Positions 42,419-51,626 of a DNA stretch of 64,000 nucleotides are shown one piece after another. The position numbers were made by a program, and so were the translations under genes. The DNA is taken from NCBI GenBank assembly GCA_963669295.1, contig OY769938.1:992001-1056000 (forward strand), in the 5' to 3' direction. Within the stretch, counting starts at the first letter, position 1. Every line of letters begins with the position of its first letter. This stretch comes from G963669295 sp963669295 (GTDB lineage: Bacteria > Bacteroidota > Bacteroidia > Flavobacteriales_D > CALLUQ01). The notes beneath the pieces were generated by a model, which saw only the letters and a list, made by a program, of their open reading frames with translations, was not told the origin of the DNA and made no database searches.

Positions 42419-43666
42419 TTAGTTGGCCCTTATTGCCTCCACCGGGTCGAGTCGGGCAGCAAAAAGTGCAGGAATGATCCCTGAAACAACCCCAATAGTG
42501 ACCGATATAACTATTCCGAGCACGATGTTTTTAAGGGTAAGTGTTACTTCCATATCCATGGCACTACCTGCTAAGAGGGTACCTAAGAAAATGAACAACA
42601 GGCCAATTAAGCCACCAATTAAACACAAGATGACTGCTTCGAATAAGAATTGACGGAGGATGAATCCGTTTTTAGCTCCCAACGACTTTTGAATGCCGAT
42701 GTGGGGAGTGCGCTCGCGCACCGATACAAACATGATGTTGGCGATGCTAAAGCCGCCCACAATGATGGAAAAAATGCCTATGATGAAGCCTGCGCCATGC
42801 ACCATACCAAACAACTCGTCGAGGCCGGAAGAGAGAATGCTTTGTTCGTTGAGGGCAAAGTTATTGTCTTCCCTGGGCCGAAGGCGTCGTATGCCACGCA
42901 TAACCCCTACCAGCTCGGCACGCATTTCATCTACCGTTACCCCTGGCTTAGATTTCACCATAATGTAGGTGCCCATGCTGCGCACATCGAAGATGGAGTT
43001 GGCATAAGCAGCAGGAATTACTACATCGTTATCGATGCTGGTGCCAATAAGATCTTCGCCTTCTTTTTCGAATACTCCGATCACCTGGAATTTTCTTCCC
43101 GACACCTTGATGTCTTTATTGAGTGGCGATGTATTGGGAAACAATCCTTCTGCGATGTTCGCTCCAATAAGCGCATAGTTTTTTCCACCTGCCGCCTCGG
43201 AAGGAGAAAAGTACCTTCCTTCGGTAAAGTTAACTGCCCTTACCTGGTTAAAGTCGTAGGTAACGGCCTTTACGCTAGCCCTCTCCACGCTATTGTTAAA
43301 ATATTCGATGGTTCGGTTGCCCTCCCCTACAAATGCGCAAGCCAGGGCATTGGTGAGTTGATCGTTCAGCACATCCAATTCCTTGATGGTAGGATCGGGG
43401 CGTCGGAAGTATTTCCACCAGGCATATTCGCCGTCGCCCTTTTCAGGGGCCCAGGGCATTCGTTGCACAAAAATCACATCATCGCCCAACGATTTTACAC
43501 TATCGCGAATGCTCGACTCCATGGTATCGACCATGGTGAATACGGAGATGATGGCAAAAATGCCAATGGTAATGCCCAACAACGAAAGAAATGACCGCAG
43601 CAAATTTAACCCCAATGCTTTAAGGGCAAAAACCAGGCTTTCTCGAAGTAGTTTAAAAAACAGCAT
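42419..43666 (-). CDS. MacB/FtsX-type ABC transporter permease
   Basis: A 415-residue inner-membrane protein: an N-terminal membrane segment (~20-45, LNLLRSFLSLLGITIGIFAIISVFTMVD), a large periplasmic MacB-type core (~50-280), and a C-terminal FtsX domain with three membrane segments (~285-405) containing ERTPHIGIQKSLGAKNGFILRQFL and the ending PALFAARLDPVEAIRAN. Such permeases work with a separate ATPase in lipoprotein, peptide or drug export without moving substrate through the inner membrane; no ATPase gene is adjacent, so it must be encoded elsewhere. Confidence 0.93.
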   Translation of the reverse strand: MLFFKLLRESLVFALKALGLNLLRSFLSLLGITIGIFAIISVFTMVDTMESSIRDSVKSLGDDVIFVQRMPWAPEKGDGEYAWWKYFRRPDPTIKELDVLNDQLTNALACAFVGEGNRTIEYFNNSVERASVKAVTYDFNQVRAVNFTEGRYFSPSEAAGGKNYALIGANIAEGLFPNTSPLNKDIKVSGRKFQVIGVFEKEGEDLIGTSIDNDVVIPAAYANSIFDVRSMGTYIMVKSKPGVTVDEMRAELVGVMRGIRRLRPREDNNFALNEQSILSSGLDELFGMVHGAGFIIGIFSIIVGGFSIANIMFVSVRERTPHIGIQKSLGAKNGFILRQFLFEAVILCLIGGLIGLLFIFLGTLLAGSAMDMEVTLTLKNIVLGIVISVTIGVVSGIIPALFAARLDPVEAIRAN

Positions 43667-43765
43667 ACTGCGGTTATTGTCGGTTGAATTTTCATTGTAA
43701 AATTAACGGTTTTTTTTCCACTTATGAACATTACGAATTATTTATCAACAAAGCCCTTACAACGA

Positions 43766-43796
43766 TTGATAAATCATTGTGTTCTTAGTAAACTTG
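43766..43796 (+). promoter_or_regulatory. Candidate promoter of purH
   Basis: TTG (43766-43768), 20 bases, then TAAACTTG (43789-43796), one mismatch from TAnnTTTG, 31 bases before the purH start. Confidence 0.45.
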
Positions 43797-43827
43797 CAAG
43801 TATTATCCAACAACGTTTATTAGCGAT

Positions 43828-45348
43828 TTGAAAAAGATAAAAAGTGCTTTGATTTCGGTCTTTCACAAAGACAATCTGGAACCCATTGTAAAGCAATTAA
43901 ACACCCTTGGGGTGGAATTATTTTCTACTGGCGGCACGCAAAAGTTCATTGAGGATTTGGGAGTACCTGTTACCCCTGTAGAAAACCTCACTTCCTACCC
44001 ATCTATTTTGGGGGGACGTGTAAAAACATTGCACCCTAAAATTTTCGGAGGCATTTTGGGCCGTCGGGAGTTGGAAAGCGATGTGATGCAATTGGAGGAA
44101 TATGAAATTCCAGAAATTGATTTGGTGATTGTAGACCTGTATCCTTTTGAAGCTACCGTAGCTTCAGGAGCATCGGAGGCTGATATTATTGAGAAAATAG
44201 ATATTGGTGGCATTTCGTTGATTCGGGCAGCTGCCAAAAATTATAAAGACGTGGTTATTCTTTCGAGCAGAACCCAATACCAGGGCTTGCTTGAGTTATT
44301 GAGTGAAAAGCAAGGTTTCACTTCAATGGACGACCGCAAGGCGTTTGCCAAAGAAGCGTTCAATATTTCTTCGCATTACGACACGCATATTTACAACTAC
44401 TTCCGTGGCGACGACGACGAGTCATTTAAGGAAAGCATTCAGCAATCTAAGGTATTGCGCTATGGCGAGAACCCTCACCAAAAAGGCGTGTTTTATGGCG
44501 ACCTTTCTGAGTTGTTCGACCAGCTCCACGGCAAAGAATTGTCGTACAACAACCTACTCGACATTGATGCTGCCGTTAATTTGAGCCTTGAATTTCCTCC
44601 AAACCGTCCGACGTTTGCTGTATTGAAACACAACAATGCGTGTGGCTTTGCTACCAGAGATCAATTGATTGATGCCTGGAACGATGCATTGGCAGGCGAT
44701 CCTGTTTCAGCCTTTGGGGGTATATTAATTACCAACAAAACCATTGATGTTACCACCGCTGAAGCCATCAGCCAATTGTTTTTCGAGGTATTGATTGCAC
44801 CTGCCTACGATGAGGCGGCCCTGGAGGTACTCACGGCAAAGAAAAATAGAATTATCCTGGTTCAAAAGGAAACAAAATTACCGCAAAAGCAGTATAGAAC
44901 AGTATTGAACGGTGTGCTTGCGCAAGACAAAGACTTGCGCACCGATACAGTTGCTGATTTTGAAACCGTTACGAAAGTAGCGCCGACCGAAACTGAGAAA
45001 GCCGACCTGGAATTTGCCAATATTCTTGTAAAACACACCAAATCGAACACCATTGTATTGGCAAAAAACCATCAGTTATTGGCCAGCGGAACTGGACAAA
45101 CATCACGCGTAGATGCTTTACGACAAGCCATTCACAAGGCGCAATCGTTTGGCTTTGACTTGAATGGTGCTGTGATGGCTTCCGATGCTTTCTTCCCGTT
45201 TCCCGATTGTGTGGAAATTGCTGGAAATGCAGGCATTACCGCTGTTGTTCAACCTGGAGGTTCAATTAAAGACAAAGATTCAATCGCTTATTGCGACGAA
45301 CACAATATGGCCATGGTGTTTACCGGACACCGCCATTTTAAACACTGA
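43828..45348 (+). CDS. purH: Bifunctional AICAR transformylase/IMP cyclohydrolase
   Basis: Performs the last two steps of IMP synthesis: formyl transfer to AICAR and ring closure. The 506-residue protein has the N-terminal cyclohydrolase domain (KSALISVFHKDNLEPIV, STGGTQKFIEDLG, GGRVKTLHPKI) and the C-terminal transformylase domain (RYGENPHQKGVFYGD, AVLKHNNACGFA, VSAFGGILITN, ASDAFFPFPDCVE, GSIKDKDSIAYCDEHNMAMVFTGHRHFKH). The start codon is a TTG at 43828. It is followed 33 bp later by mreB. Confidence 0.98.
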   Translation: MKKIKSALISVFHKDNLEPIVKQLNTLGVELFSTGGTQKFIEDLGVPVTPVENLTSYPSILGGRVKTLHPKIFGGILGRRELESDVMQLEEYEIPEIDLVIVDLYPFEATVASGASEADIIEKIDIGGISLIRAAAKNYKDVVILSSRTQYQGLLELLSEKQGFTSMDDRKAFAKEAFNISSHYDTHIYNYFRGDDDESFKESIQQSKVLRYGENPHQKGVFYGDLSELFDQLHGKELSYNNLLDIDAAVNLSLEFPPNRPTFAVLKHNNACGFATRDQLIDAWNDALAGDPVSAFGGILITNKTIDVTTAEAISQLFFEVLIAPAYDEAALEVLTAKKNRIILVQKETKLPQKQYRTVLNGVLAQDKDLRTDTVADFETVTKVAPTETEKADLEFANILVKHTKSNTIVLAKNHQLLASGTGQTSRVDALRQAIHKAQSFGFDLNGAVMASDAFFPFPDCVEIAGNAGITAVVQPGGSIKDKDSIAYCDEHNMAMVFTGHRHFKH

Positions 45349-45381
45349 TGAATTACTAACAGGAAATCGGCATAGAAAAAT

Positions 45382-46407
45382 ATGGCATTGTTTAACTTTT
45401 TTACCCAGGAAATTGCAATCGACTTAGGCACCGCAAACACGTTGATTATCTACAACGACAAGGTAGTGGTGGATGAACCGTCGATCGTAGCTGTGGACCG
45501 CGCTACCGGGAAAGTGATTACCGTTGGCCGCAAAGCACAGCAGATGCATGGGAAAACCCATGAGAACATCAAAACAGTACGCCCATTGAAAGATGGGGTG
45601 ATTGCCGATTTCCATGCTGCGGAACATATGATTCGTGGTATGATTAAAATGATTAAACCGGGTAGACAGTTATTTGCGCCATCATTGCGTATGGTTATTT
45701 GTATTCCATCAGGGATTACAGAAGTGGAAAAAAGGGCGGTAAAAGATTCGGCCGAGCATGCCGGCTCTAAAGAAACTTACCTCATCCATGAGCCGATGGC
45801 CGCTGCCATTGGTATTGGTATTGATGTGGAAGAGCCGATGGGGAACATGATTATTGATATTGGAGGAGGAACCACCGAAATTGCTGTAATTGCCCTTGGC
45901 GGTATTGTTTGCGACAAATCGATTCGTGTGGCGGGAGATGATTTTACCAGCGACATTGAAGAATACATGCGACGCCAGCACAACATCTTAATTGGTGAAC
46001 GTACCGCAGAGCAAATCAAAATTGAAGTAGGAGCTGCCCTTCCCGAATTGGAAGACCCACCCATTGATTTTGGTGTACGCGGTAGAGATTTAATGACTGG
46101 TATTCCCAAAGAAATCTTTGTTTCTTATGTGGAGATTGCCCATGCATTGGACAAGTCTATTTCGAAAATTGAAGAAGCCATCTTGAGTGCATTGGAGATG
46201 ACTCCACCAGAATTATCGGCCGATATTTACAAAACTGGCATTTACCTGGCCGGTGGCGGTTCGATGCTACGTGGGTTGGACAAAAGAATTTCGTTGAAAA
46301 CAAAATTACCTGTGCACATTGCGGAAGATCCGCTGCGTGCAGTGGCTCGAGGAACAGGAATTGCATTGAAAAACATCGATAAGTTCCAGTTCCTTATCAA
46401 AGACTAA
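45382..46407 (+). CDS. mreB: Rod shape-determining protein MreB
   Basis: A 341-residue bacterial actin that organises the elongasome under the inner membrane. It begins MALFNFFTQEIAIDLGTANTLIIY with the phosphate-1 loop DLGTANT, has IDIGGGTTEIAV (phosphate 2) and LAGGGSMLRGLD (adenosine site), and the N-terminal amphipathic FNFF for membrane contact. It is the first gene of the complete cell-shape operon mreB-mreC-mreD-mrdA-rodA. Confidence 0.98.
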   Translation: MALFNFFTQEIAIDLGTANTLIIYNDKVVVDEPSIVAVDRATGKVITVGRKAQQMHGKTHENIKTVRPLKDGVIADFHAAEHMIRGMIKMIKPGRQLFAPSLRMVICIPSGITEVEKRAVKDSAEHAGSKETYLIHEPMAAAIGIGIDVEEPMGNMIIDIGGGTTEIAVIALGGIVCDKSIRVAGDDFTSDIEEYMRRQHNILIGERTAEQIKIEVGAALPELEDPPIDFGVRGRDLMTGIPKEIFVSYVEIAHALDKSISKIEEAILSALEMTPPELSADIYKTGIYLAGGGSMLRGLDKRISLKTKLPVHIAEDPLRAVARGTGIALKNIDKFQFLIKD

Positions 46408-46439
46408 CGCAACGTGTTAACTAAAGGCATTAAACTTGA

Positions 46440-47282
46440 ATGCGCAACCTACTCAGACTTGTTTATAGGTACCACAGCATCTTCATTTTCCTCTTATTAG
46501 AGGTTATTGCACTTTTTCTTCTCGTTCAAAACAACCGTCATCAACAGGCTCATTTTCTCAATTCTGCCAATGGCATTATTGGTTCCCTTTACGAAACCCG
46601 GGCCAGTGTTACCGATTACATCAACCTGAAAAGCACCAACGAGCAATTGGCCAAAGAAAATGCCTTATTTCGATCCATGCAACGCAGCTCCTTCATCCAG
46701 CTCAATAGCAACTATACTGTGGTAAACGACACCATTTTTAGGCAACAATATGCTTACATCAATGCCGAGGTCATCAACCACTCTACCAACAAACAAAACA
46801 ACTACCTCACCCTTAACAAAGGTACCATTCATGGCATTCGTGCCGACATGGGGGTGGTATGCCCCGATGGAATTGTGGGCTTTGTAAAGTTTGCCTCCAC
46901 GCATTACAGCACCGTGGTGCCGGTGGTTAATGTGCAAAACTTTACCGCTCCGGTGGTGACGCAAAAAAACAACTATCCCGGCTTGCTAAAGTGGGAAGGG
47001 CATGACCCGGAAATGGCTAAAGTGATCGACATTGCCAAACATGCCAGGGTGGTTCCTGGCGACACCATCATTACCAGCCCTTCGTCGGGTATTTATCCAA
47101 AAAACATTTTGGTGGGCATTGTAAAAACCGCAGAAGTAGAAGCAGGAAGCGACGCTTACATCGTTGATTTACAACTTGCCACCAACTTTCATAATTTGAA
47201 ACATGTGTATGTGGTAAGCAACCTGCTTAAGCAAGAACAACATCAGCTAGAACAACAAACTGTAAGTGCCGATGCTCAATAA
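46440..47282 (+). CDS. mreC: Rod shape-determining protein MreC
   Basis: A 280-residue bitopic protein with one N-terminal membrane segment (~13-30, SIFIFLLLEVIALFLLV), a coiled coil (NLKSTNEQLAKENALFRSM) and a periplasmic beta domain (NKQNNYLTLNKGTIHGIRADMGVV, SPSSGIYPKNILVGIVK). It links the MreB filament to PBP2 and RodA. The mreD start lies within its last codons. Confidence 0.95.
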   Translation: MRNLLRLVYRYHSIFIFLLLEVIALFLLVQNNRHQQAHFLNSANGIIGSLYETRASVTDYINLKSTNEQLAKENALFRSMQRSSFIQLNSNYTVVNDTIFRQQYAYINAEVINHSTNKQNNYLTLNKGTIHGIRADMGVVCPDGIVGFVKFASTHYSTVVPVVNVQNFTAPVVTQKNNYPGLLKWEGHDPEMAKVIDIAKHARVVPGDTIITSPSSGIYPKNILVGIVKTAEVEAGSDAYIVDLQLATNFHNLKHVYVVSNLLKQEQHQLEQQTVSADAQ

Positions 47283-47787
47283 CGCCATTAGAAATAGCAT
47301 GCGCTTTGTATTCCTGGTACTGTTACAGGGACTCGTTCTTAATCAAATTGATTTGGGAGGTTACCTCAACCCTTACCTCTACCTCATGTTCTTGCTGATG
47401 CTGCCCTTCGAAACCCCCAAATGGCTCTTGCTTATACTGGGCTTTGTAACGGGCATTGTTATTGATGCCTTTACCAACACGCTGGGCATGCATACTTCTG
47501 CTTGCGTGCTATTGGCATTTGTTCGCCCCTATTTGCTTCAACTCATTGCCCCCCGCGAAGGATACGAATTTGGCATGCAACCCTTTATACAACACATGGG
47601 GCTCGCATGGTACATTACCTATGCCGGCATCCTGGTATTGGTACACCACAGTTGCTTCTTCTTTTTGGAAGTATTCCGGTTTTCCGACTTCTTCACTACC
47701 CTACTACGCATCCTTGGCAGTGGCGCCTTTACGTTATTGCTCATCATACTCAGTCAATACCTCATCTTTAAGCCCCGGGAAAGCTAA
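47272..47787 (+). CDS. mreD: Rod shape-determining protein MreD
   Basis: A 171-residue inner-membrane protein with five or six hydrophobic segments and little else, as usual for MreD; it is recognised mostly by position between mreC and mrdA and by the LNQIDLGGYLNPYLYLMFLLMLPFE region typical of the Bacteroidota form. The start is the ATG at 47272, overlapping mreC by 11 bp; a GTG at 47266 is in frame. Its TAA overlaps the mrdA ATG. Confidence 0.9.
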   Translation: MLNNAIRNSMRFVFLVLLQGLVLNQIDLGGYLNPYLYLMFLLMLPFETPKWLLLILGFVTGIVIDAFTNTLGMHTSACVLLAFVRPYLLQLIAPREGYEFGMQPFIQHMGLAWYITYAGILVLVHHSCFFFLEVFRFSDFFTTLLRILGSGAFTLLLIILSQYLIFKPRES

Positions 47788-49709
47788 TGAGCACGGTAGA
47801 ACGACGCAAGTACACCATTTTGATCATCTTTATCAGTGTTGGGTTGATCTTCCTCATGCGGCTTTTTTATTTGCAGGTCATCGACGACCAATGGGAAAAG
47901 GAAGCTGCCAACATATCTGAACGCAAAAAAACAGTATACCCCGCACGCGGACTCGTATACGATCGCAATGGCACGTTGCTGGTAGCCAACACAGCCGTGT
48001 ACGATTTAATGGTGATTCCTAAAAAGATGAACGAGCTCGACACCCTGGAGTTTTGTCAATTGATTGGCATTACAAAAGAAGAGTTTGATGCTAAACTGGA
48101 AAAAGCCATTACCTACTCGAGGTACAAACCCTCGGTATTCGAAAAGCAAATACCTGGCGAAGATTACGCAAAAATCTCTGAAAAGCTCTACAAATACCGG
48201 GGCTTTTATGGGCAGTCGAGAACCTTACGCACCTACCCCGAAAAAACAGCCGCACACTTGTTGGGCTACATCAGCGAGGTGAATGCCAATACCATTGAGA
48301 AAAACCCTTATTACAAATCGGGTGATTACATTGGCATAAGCGGGCTGGAAAGAACCTACGAAGAGGAGCTGCGAGGAAAGCGAGGAGTAAAATACATTTT
48401 GGTAGATGTATTCAACAACGAAAAGGGCAGCTATAAAAATGGGGCCTACGACACCCTTGCCATTTCTGGTAAAGACATTACCACCACCCTCGATGCAGAA
48501 TTGCAAGCCTATGGCGAATTGCTGATGGAAAATAAGATTGGCAGTATTGTAGCCATTGAGCCTGGCAGCGGTGAGCTGCTCACGTTGGTTTCGAGTCCTA
48601 CTTACGACCCCAACCTCCTGGTAGGAAGGATTCGGGGTAAAAACTACGCCATGCTCGACACCAATCAGCTGAAACCACTGTTTAACCGGGCATTGATGGC
48701 CAAGTATCCTCCAGGGTCTATTTTTAAAACCGTGCAAGCCCTTATTGCCCAACAAGAGGGAGTGGCCGACCTCAATACCCGCTTTGCATGCAACAAAAGC
48801 CTGGTAGGGTGCCACAACCACGTTTCGCCACTCAACCTACAACAATCGGTACAGCACTCGTGCAACCCCTACTACTACAATTTGGTAAAAAGGATCATCA
48901 ACCAGCGTAAATCTACCAACACCTTTACCGATTCAAAAATAGGGCTCGACATCTGGCACCACCACGTTACCAGCTTTGGGCTGGGGCTACGGCTAGACAT
49001 CGACCTCCCTTCCGTGAAAAAGGGCAACGTACCCTCCTCCGAATTTTACGATCGCATATATGGCAAAGGTCGATGGGCATTTAGCACCATTCGATCCATC
49101 AGTATTGGACAGGGTGAAATGGAGGTAGTTCCTTTACAGATGGCCAACCTGGCTGCTATATTGGCCAACAAAGGTTATTACTACACCCCACATATTGTTA
49201 AGGCCATTGACGGTGCCGATGAGGTACTGGATAAGTTCAAGGTAAAGCAAAAAGTAACCGTAGACCCTCAGTACTTTGAACTGGTGTGGAATGGCATGCA
49301 AGATGTGGTGGAGAAACCCGGTGGTACTGCTCGTCGCGCCAGGGTAGACAGTCTTACCATTTGCGGAAAAACTGGAACAGCACAAAACCCTCACGGAGAA
49401 GATCACTCGGTATTCATTGCCTTTGCTCCACGCGAAAATCCTAAGATTGCACTGGCGGTATATGTAGAGAACTCGGGAGGTGGCGGGTTGTGGGCAGCTC
49501 CTATTGCCAGCTTGCTGATTGAGAAGTACTTAAACGATAGCATTTCGCGACCAGAAACAGAGCGCAGAATATTGGAGGCCAATTCATCAACCCTGCTGAA
49601 TGAGAAGCAACAGGATCATAAAGGCGAAAAACATCGACTGGTTCCTGGTCATCATCTACCTGGTGCTGGTAATCGCAGGGTGGTTTACCATTTATTCAGC
49701 CGATTTTGA
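47787..49709 (+). CDS. mrdA: Penicillin-binding protein 2 (elongasome transpeptidase)
   Basis: A 640-residue class B penicillin-binding protein that cross-links peptidoglycan during elongation. One N-terminal membrane segment (~9-30), the pedestal domain (YPARGLVYDRNGTLLVAN), and the transpeptidase domain with Ser311 in PGSIFK, SCN (358-360) and KTGTAQ (Lys528). Its last ~36 codons read across the start of rodA in another frame (110-bp overlap) and give a tail unlike PBP2 (DHKGEKHRLVPGHHLPG), so the natural stop seems to have been lost and the protein extended. Confidence 0.96.
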   Translation: MSTVERRKYTILIIFISVGLIFLMRLFYLQVIDDQWEKEAANISERKKTVYPARGLVYDRNGTLLVANTAVYDLMVIPKKMNELDTLEFCQLIGITKEEFDAKLEKAITYSRYKPSVFEKQIPGEDYAKISEKLYKYRGFYGQSRTLRTYPEKTAAHLLGYISEVNANTIEKNPYYKSGDYIGISGLERTYEEELRGKRGVKYILVDVFNNEKGSYKNGAYDTLAISGKDITTTLDAELQAYGELLMENKIGSIVAIEPGSGELLTLVSSPTYDPNLLVGRIRGKNYAMLDTNQLKPLFNRALMAKYPPGSIFKTVQALIAQQEGVADLNTRFACNKSLVGCHNHVSPLNLQQSVQHSCNPYYYNLVKRIINQRKSTNTFTDSKIGLDIWHHHVTSFGLGLRLDIDLPSVKKGNVPSSEFYDRIYGKGRWAFSTIRSISIGQGEMEVVPLQMANLAAILANKGYYYTPHIVKAIDGADEVLDKFKVKQKVTVDPQYFELVWNGMQDVVEKPGGTARRARVDSLTICGKTGTAQNPHGEDHSVFIAFAPRENPKIALAVYVENSGGGGLWAAPIASLLIEKYLNDSISRPETERRILEANSSTLLNEKQQDHKGEKHRLVPGHHLPGAGNRRVVYHLFSRF

Positions 49710-50919
49710 CCCGCAACACCCCAGTATGTTTGACACCGAGCGCACCTACGGCAATCAATTTAGATGGATCATAGGAGGGATCATCATTGCCATTGTTATT
49801 CTGCTGGTTGATGGTTCTTTCATCAACTCATCGGCCTACCTCATTTATGGTGTCACCACCTTTTTACTGGCCGCGGTGCTTATTATTGGAGTAGAAGTAA
49901 ATGGCGCCACCTCATGGTTTAGGTTTGGCCCGGTATCGCTGCAACCCTCTGAGTTTGCCAAGCTAGGACTAAGTTTAGCCCTCGCCAAGTACTTGAGTTC
50001 GCTCAACATACGCATACAAGACTTTAACACCAAGGTATTTGCCGCCCTGCTCATTGCTGTACCTTCAGGCTTCATTTTGTTGCAGCCCGATACCGGAACG
50101 GTGTTGGTATTTGTATCCTTCATCTTTGTACTTTACCGCGAAGGGCTTTCGGGCGACATCCTACTACTGGGACTACTTACAGGGGTATTGGCAGTGACTT
50201 CATTGTTGGTAAAAGACATGTCGGTAAGCATTGCCGATGTGGCCATATTTGGCAACATCATGCTATCGGGCATTTTAATTTTACTGGCCTCCTTCATCTA
50301 TATCTTAATCAAAGGGTTTACCCGAAAAAGGTACCGCAAAAGGGCGTTCACCTACCTTGCCATTGCCCTGGTGGTAAGCATTGTATTTGTTAGCAGTGTC
50401 GACTACATCTTCAGCAAGCTAAGCCCTCACCAACAAGACCGTATTGAAGTGCTGCTGGGCAAGAAATACGACCCCCAGGGGTTGGGATACAACGTTAAAC
50501 AATCGAAAACGGCCATTGGATCGGGTGGGTTTACCGGAAAAGGGTATTTGAAAGGCACACTTACCAAGCACAAGTATGTGCCTATGCAAAGCACCGATTT
50601 CATCTTTTGCACCATTGGAGAAGAGTTTGGTTTCATTGGCAGTTTCCTGCTCATTGGGTTGTTTCTCACACTTATGATTCGCATTATCTTTGTGGCCGAG
50701 CGCCAGCGTTCCAAACTCACCCGTATTTTTGGGTACTGCGTGGCATGCATTTTCTTCTTCCATTTTACCATTAACATTGGCATGACCATTGGGTTGGCTC
50801 CGGTCATTGGCATTCCCCTTCCCTTTTTCAGCTATGGGGGTTCTTCGCTGTGGGCATTTACTGCCTTGCTCTTTATTTTCATTAAGCTCGACTCCGAGCG
50901 TATGGACATCTTGCGGTAA
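49600..50919 (+). CDS. rodA: RodA, SEDS-family peptidoglycan glycosyltransferase
   Basis: A 439-residue inner-membrane SEDS protein that polymerises lipid II together with PBP2. About ten membrane segments; the conserved loop GATSWFRFGPVSLQPSEFAKLGL, the ILLQPDTGTVLVF segment with the essential Asp, and the C-terminal TDFIFCTIGEEFGFIG and PFFSYGGSSL. It begins at the ATG at 49600, 110 bp before the end of mrdA; no later start leaves the first membrane segment intact. It is the last gene of the cell-shape operon. Confidence 0.97.
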   Translation: MRSNRIIKAKNIDWFLVIIYLVLVIAGWFTIYSADFDPQHPSMFDTERTYGNQFRWIIGGIIIAIVILLVDGSFINSSAYLIYGVTTFLLAAVLIIGVEVNGATSWFRFGPVSLQPSEFAKLGLSLALAKYLSSLNIRIQDFNTKVFAALLIAVPSGFILLQPDTGTVLVFVSFIFVLYREGLSGDILLLGLLTGVLAVTSLLVKDMSVSIADVAIFGNIMLSGILILLASFIYILIKGFTRKRYRKRAFTYLAIALVVSIVFVSSVDYIFSKLSPHQQDRIEVLLGKKYDPQGLGYNVKQSKTAIGSGGFTGKGYLKGTLTKHKYVPMQSTDFIFCTIGEEFGFIGSFLLIGLFLTLMIRIIFVAERQRSKLTRIFGYCVACIFFFHFTINIGMTIGLAPVIGIPLPFFSYGGSSLWAFTALLFIFIKLDSERMDILR

Positions 50920-51040
50920 ATTAAAAGCTGCCAAAATGGCCGATTTTCATTTTCAAAAGTCCGTATCGATCATTGATTTTCCCCTAAAAATCAACAAAAT
51001 TACCTTTTGCTTTAAAATGAAAAAGGGTACACCTCTGAGG

Positions 51041-51524
51041 TATGACACACCATGTTCAGAAGTATGACACACCATGTTCGGAAGTATGACCACCCATGTT
51101 CGGAAGTATGACATACCATGTTCGGAAGTATGACCACCCATGTTCGGAAGTATGACATACCATGTTCAGAAGTATGACATACCATGTTCGGAAGTACGAC
51201 ATACCATGTTCGGAAGTACGACACACCATGTTCGGAAGTACGCCACACCATGTTCGGAAGTATGCCACACCATGTTCGGAAGTACGACACACCATGTTCG
51301 GAAGTATGACACCCCATGTTCGGAAGTATGACACCCCATGTTCGGAAGTATGACACCCCATGTTCGGAAGTACGCCACCCCATGTTCGGAAGTATGACAC
51401 CCCATGTTCGGAAGTATGACACCCCATGTTCGGAAGTATGACACCCCATGTTCAGAGGTATGACCACTCATGTTCGGAGGTATGACTACCCATGTTCGAA
51501 CGTACGACAAGCAATGTTTGGAAG
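51041..51524. repeat. Minisatellite: 22 tandem copies of a 22-bp unit
   Basis: The unit is TATGAC, four variable bases (usually ACCC or ACAC), then CATGTTCGGAAG. I count 22 head-to-tail copies without spacers. Copies 13-15, 17 and 18 are identical; changes in other copies fall mainly at unit positions 3, 5 and 7-10, and the last four copies are the most diverged. It fills most of the 707-bp gap between the convergent rodA and ppiD-like genes. The stretch before it (50920-51040) holds only a weak AT-rich inverted repeat (TTGATTTT/AAAATCAA, 50973-50994); 51525-51574 holds nothing I recognise. Confidence 0.95.
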
Positions 51525-51574
51525 CACCACGGCCCTGGTTTGATGCGTACTGTTTGGGAAAACGCAGGGCAAAA

Positions 51575-51608
51575 AAAATCCCGTCGCGATAGTATCGGAC
51601 GGGATTTT
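51575..51608 (-). terminator. Terminator of the envelope operon ending in the ppiD-like gene
   Basis: AAAATCCCGTC (51575-51585) and GACGGGATTTT (51598-51608) form an 11-bp stem, with an inner CGAT/ATCG pairing. On the minus strand it is followed by a run of T residues. Confidence 0.9.
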
Positions 51609-51626
51609 AATGTAGTATTTTATCGA

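Noticed and set aside
42650..43594. A 314-codon plus-strand open frame opposite the MacB-like permease
   Set aside because: The minus-strand product has clear MacB/FtsX domains; the plus-strand product has no recognisable features and is a shadow of codon bias.
50973..50994. Inverted repeat as a rodA terminator
   Set aside because: TTGATTTT/AAAATCAA is AT-rich with a weak stem and no T run; not convincing.
51012..51510. Three overlapping minus-strand open frames (about 114-151 codons) with a repeating peptide pattern
   Set aside because: They arise because the 22-bp repeat has no stop codon in any minus frame and its length is not a multiple of three, so all frames give the same 22-residue pattern. 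No start context supports translation.
51041..51524. CRISPR array
   Set aside because: The copies are directly adjacent without unique spacers, and no cas gene is near.
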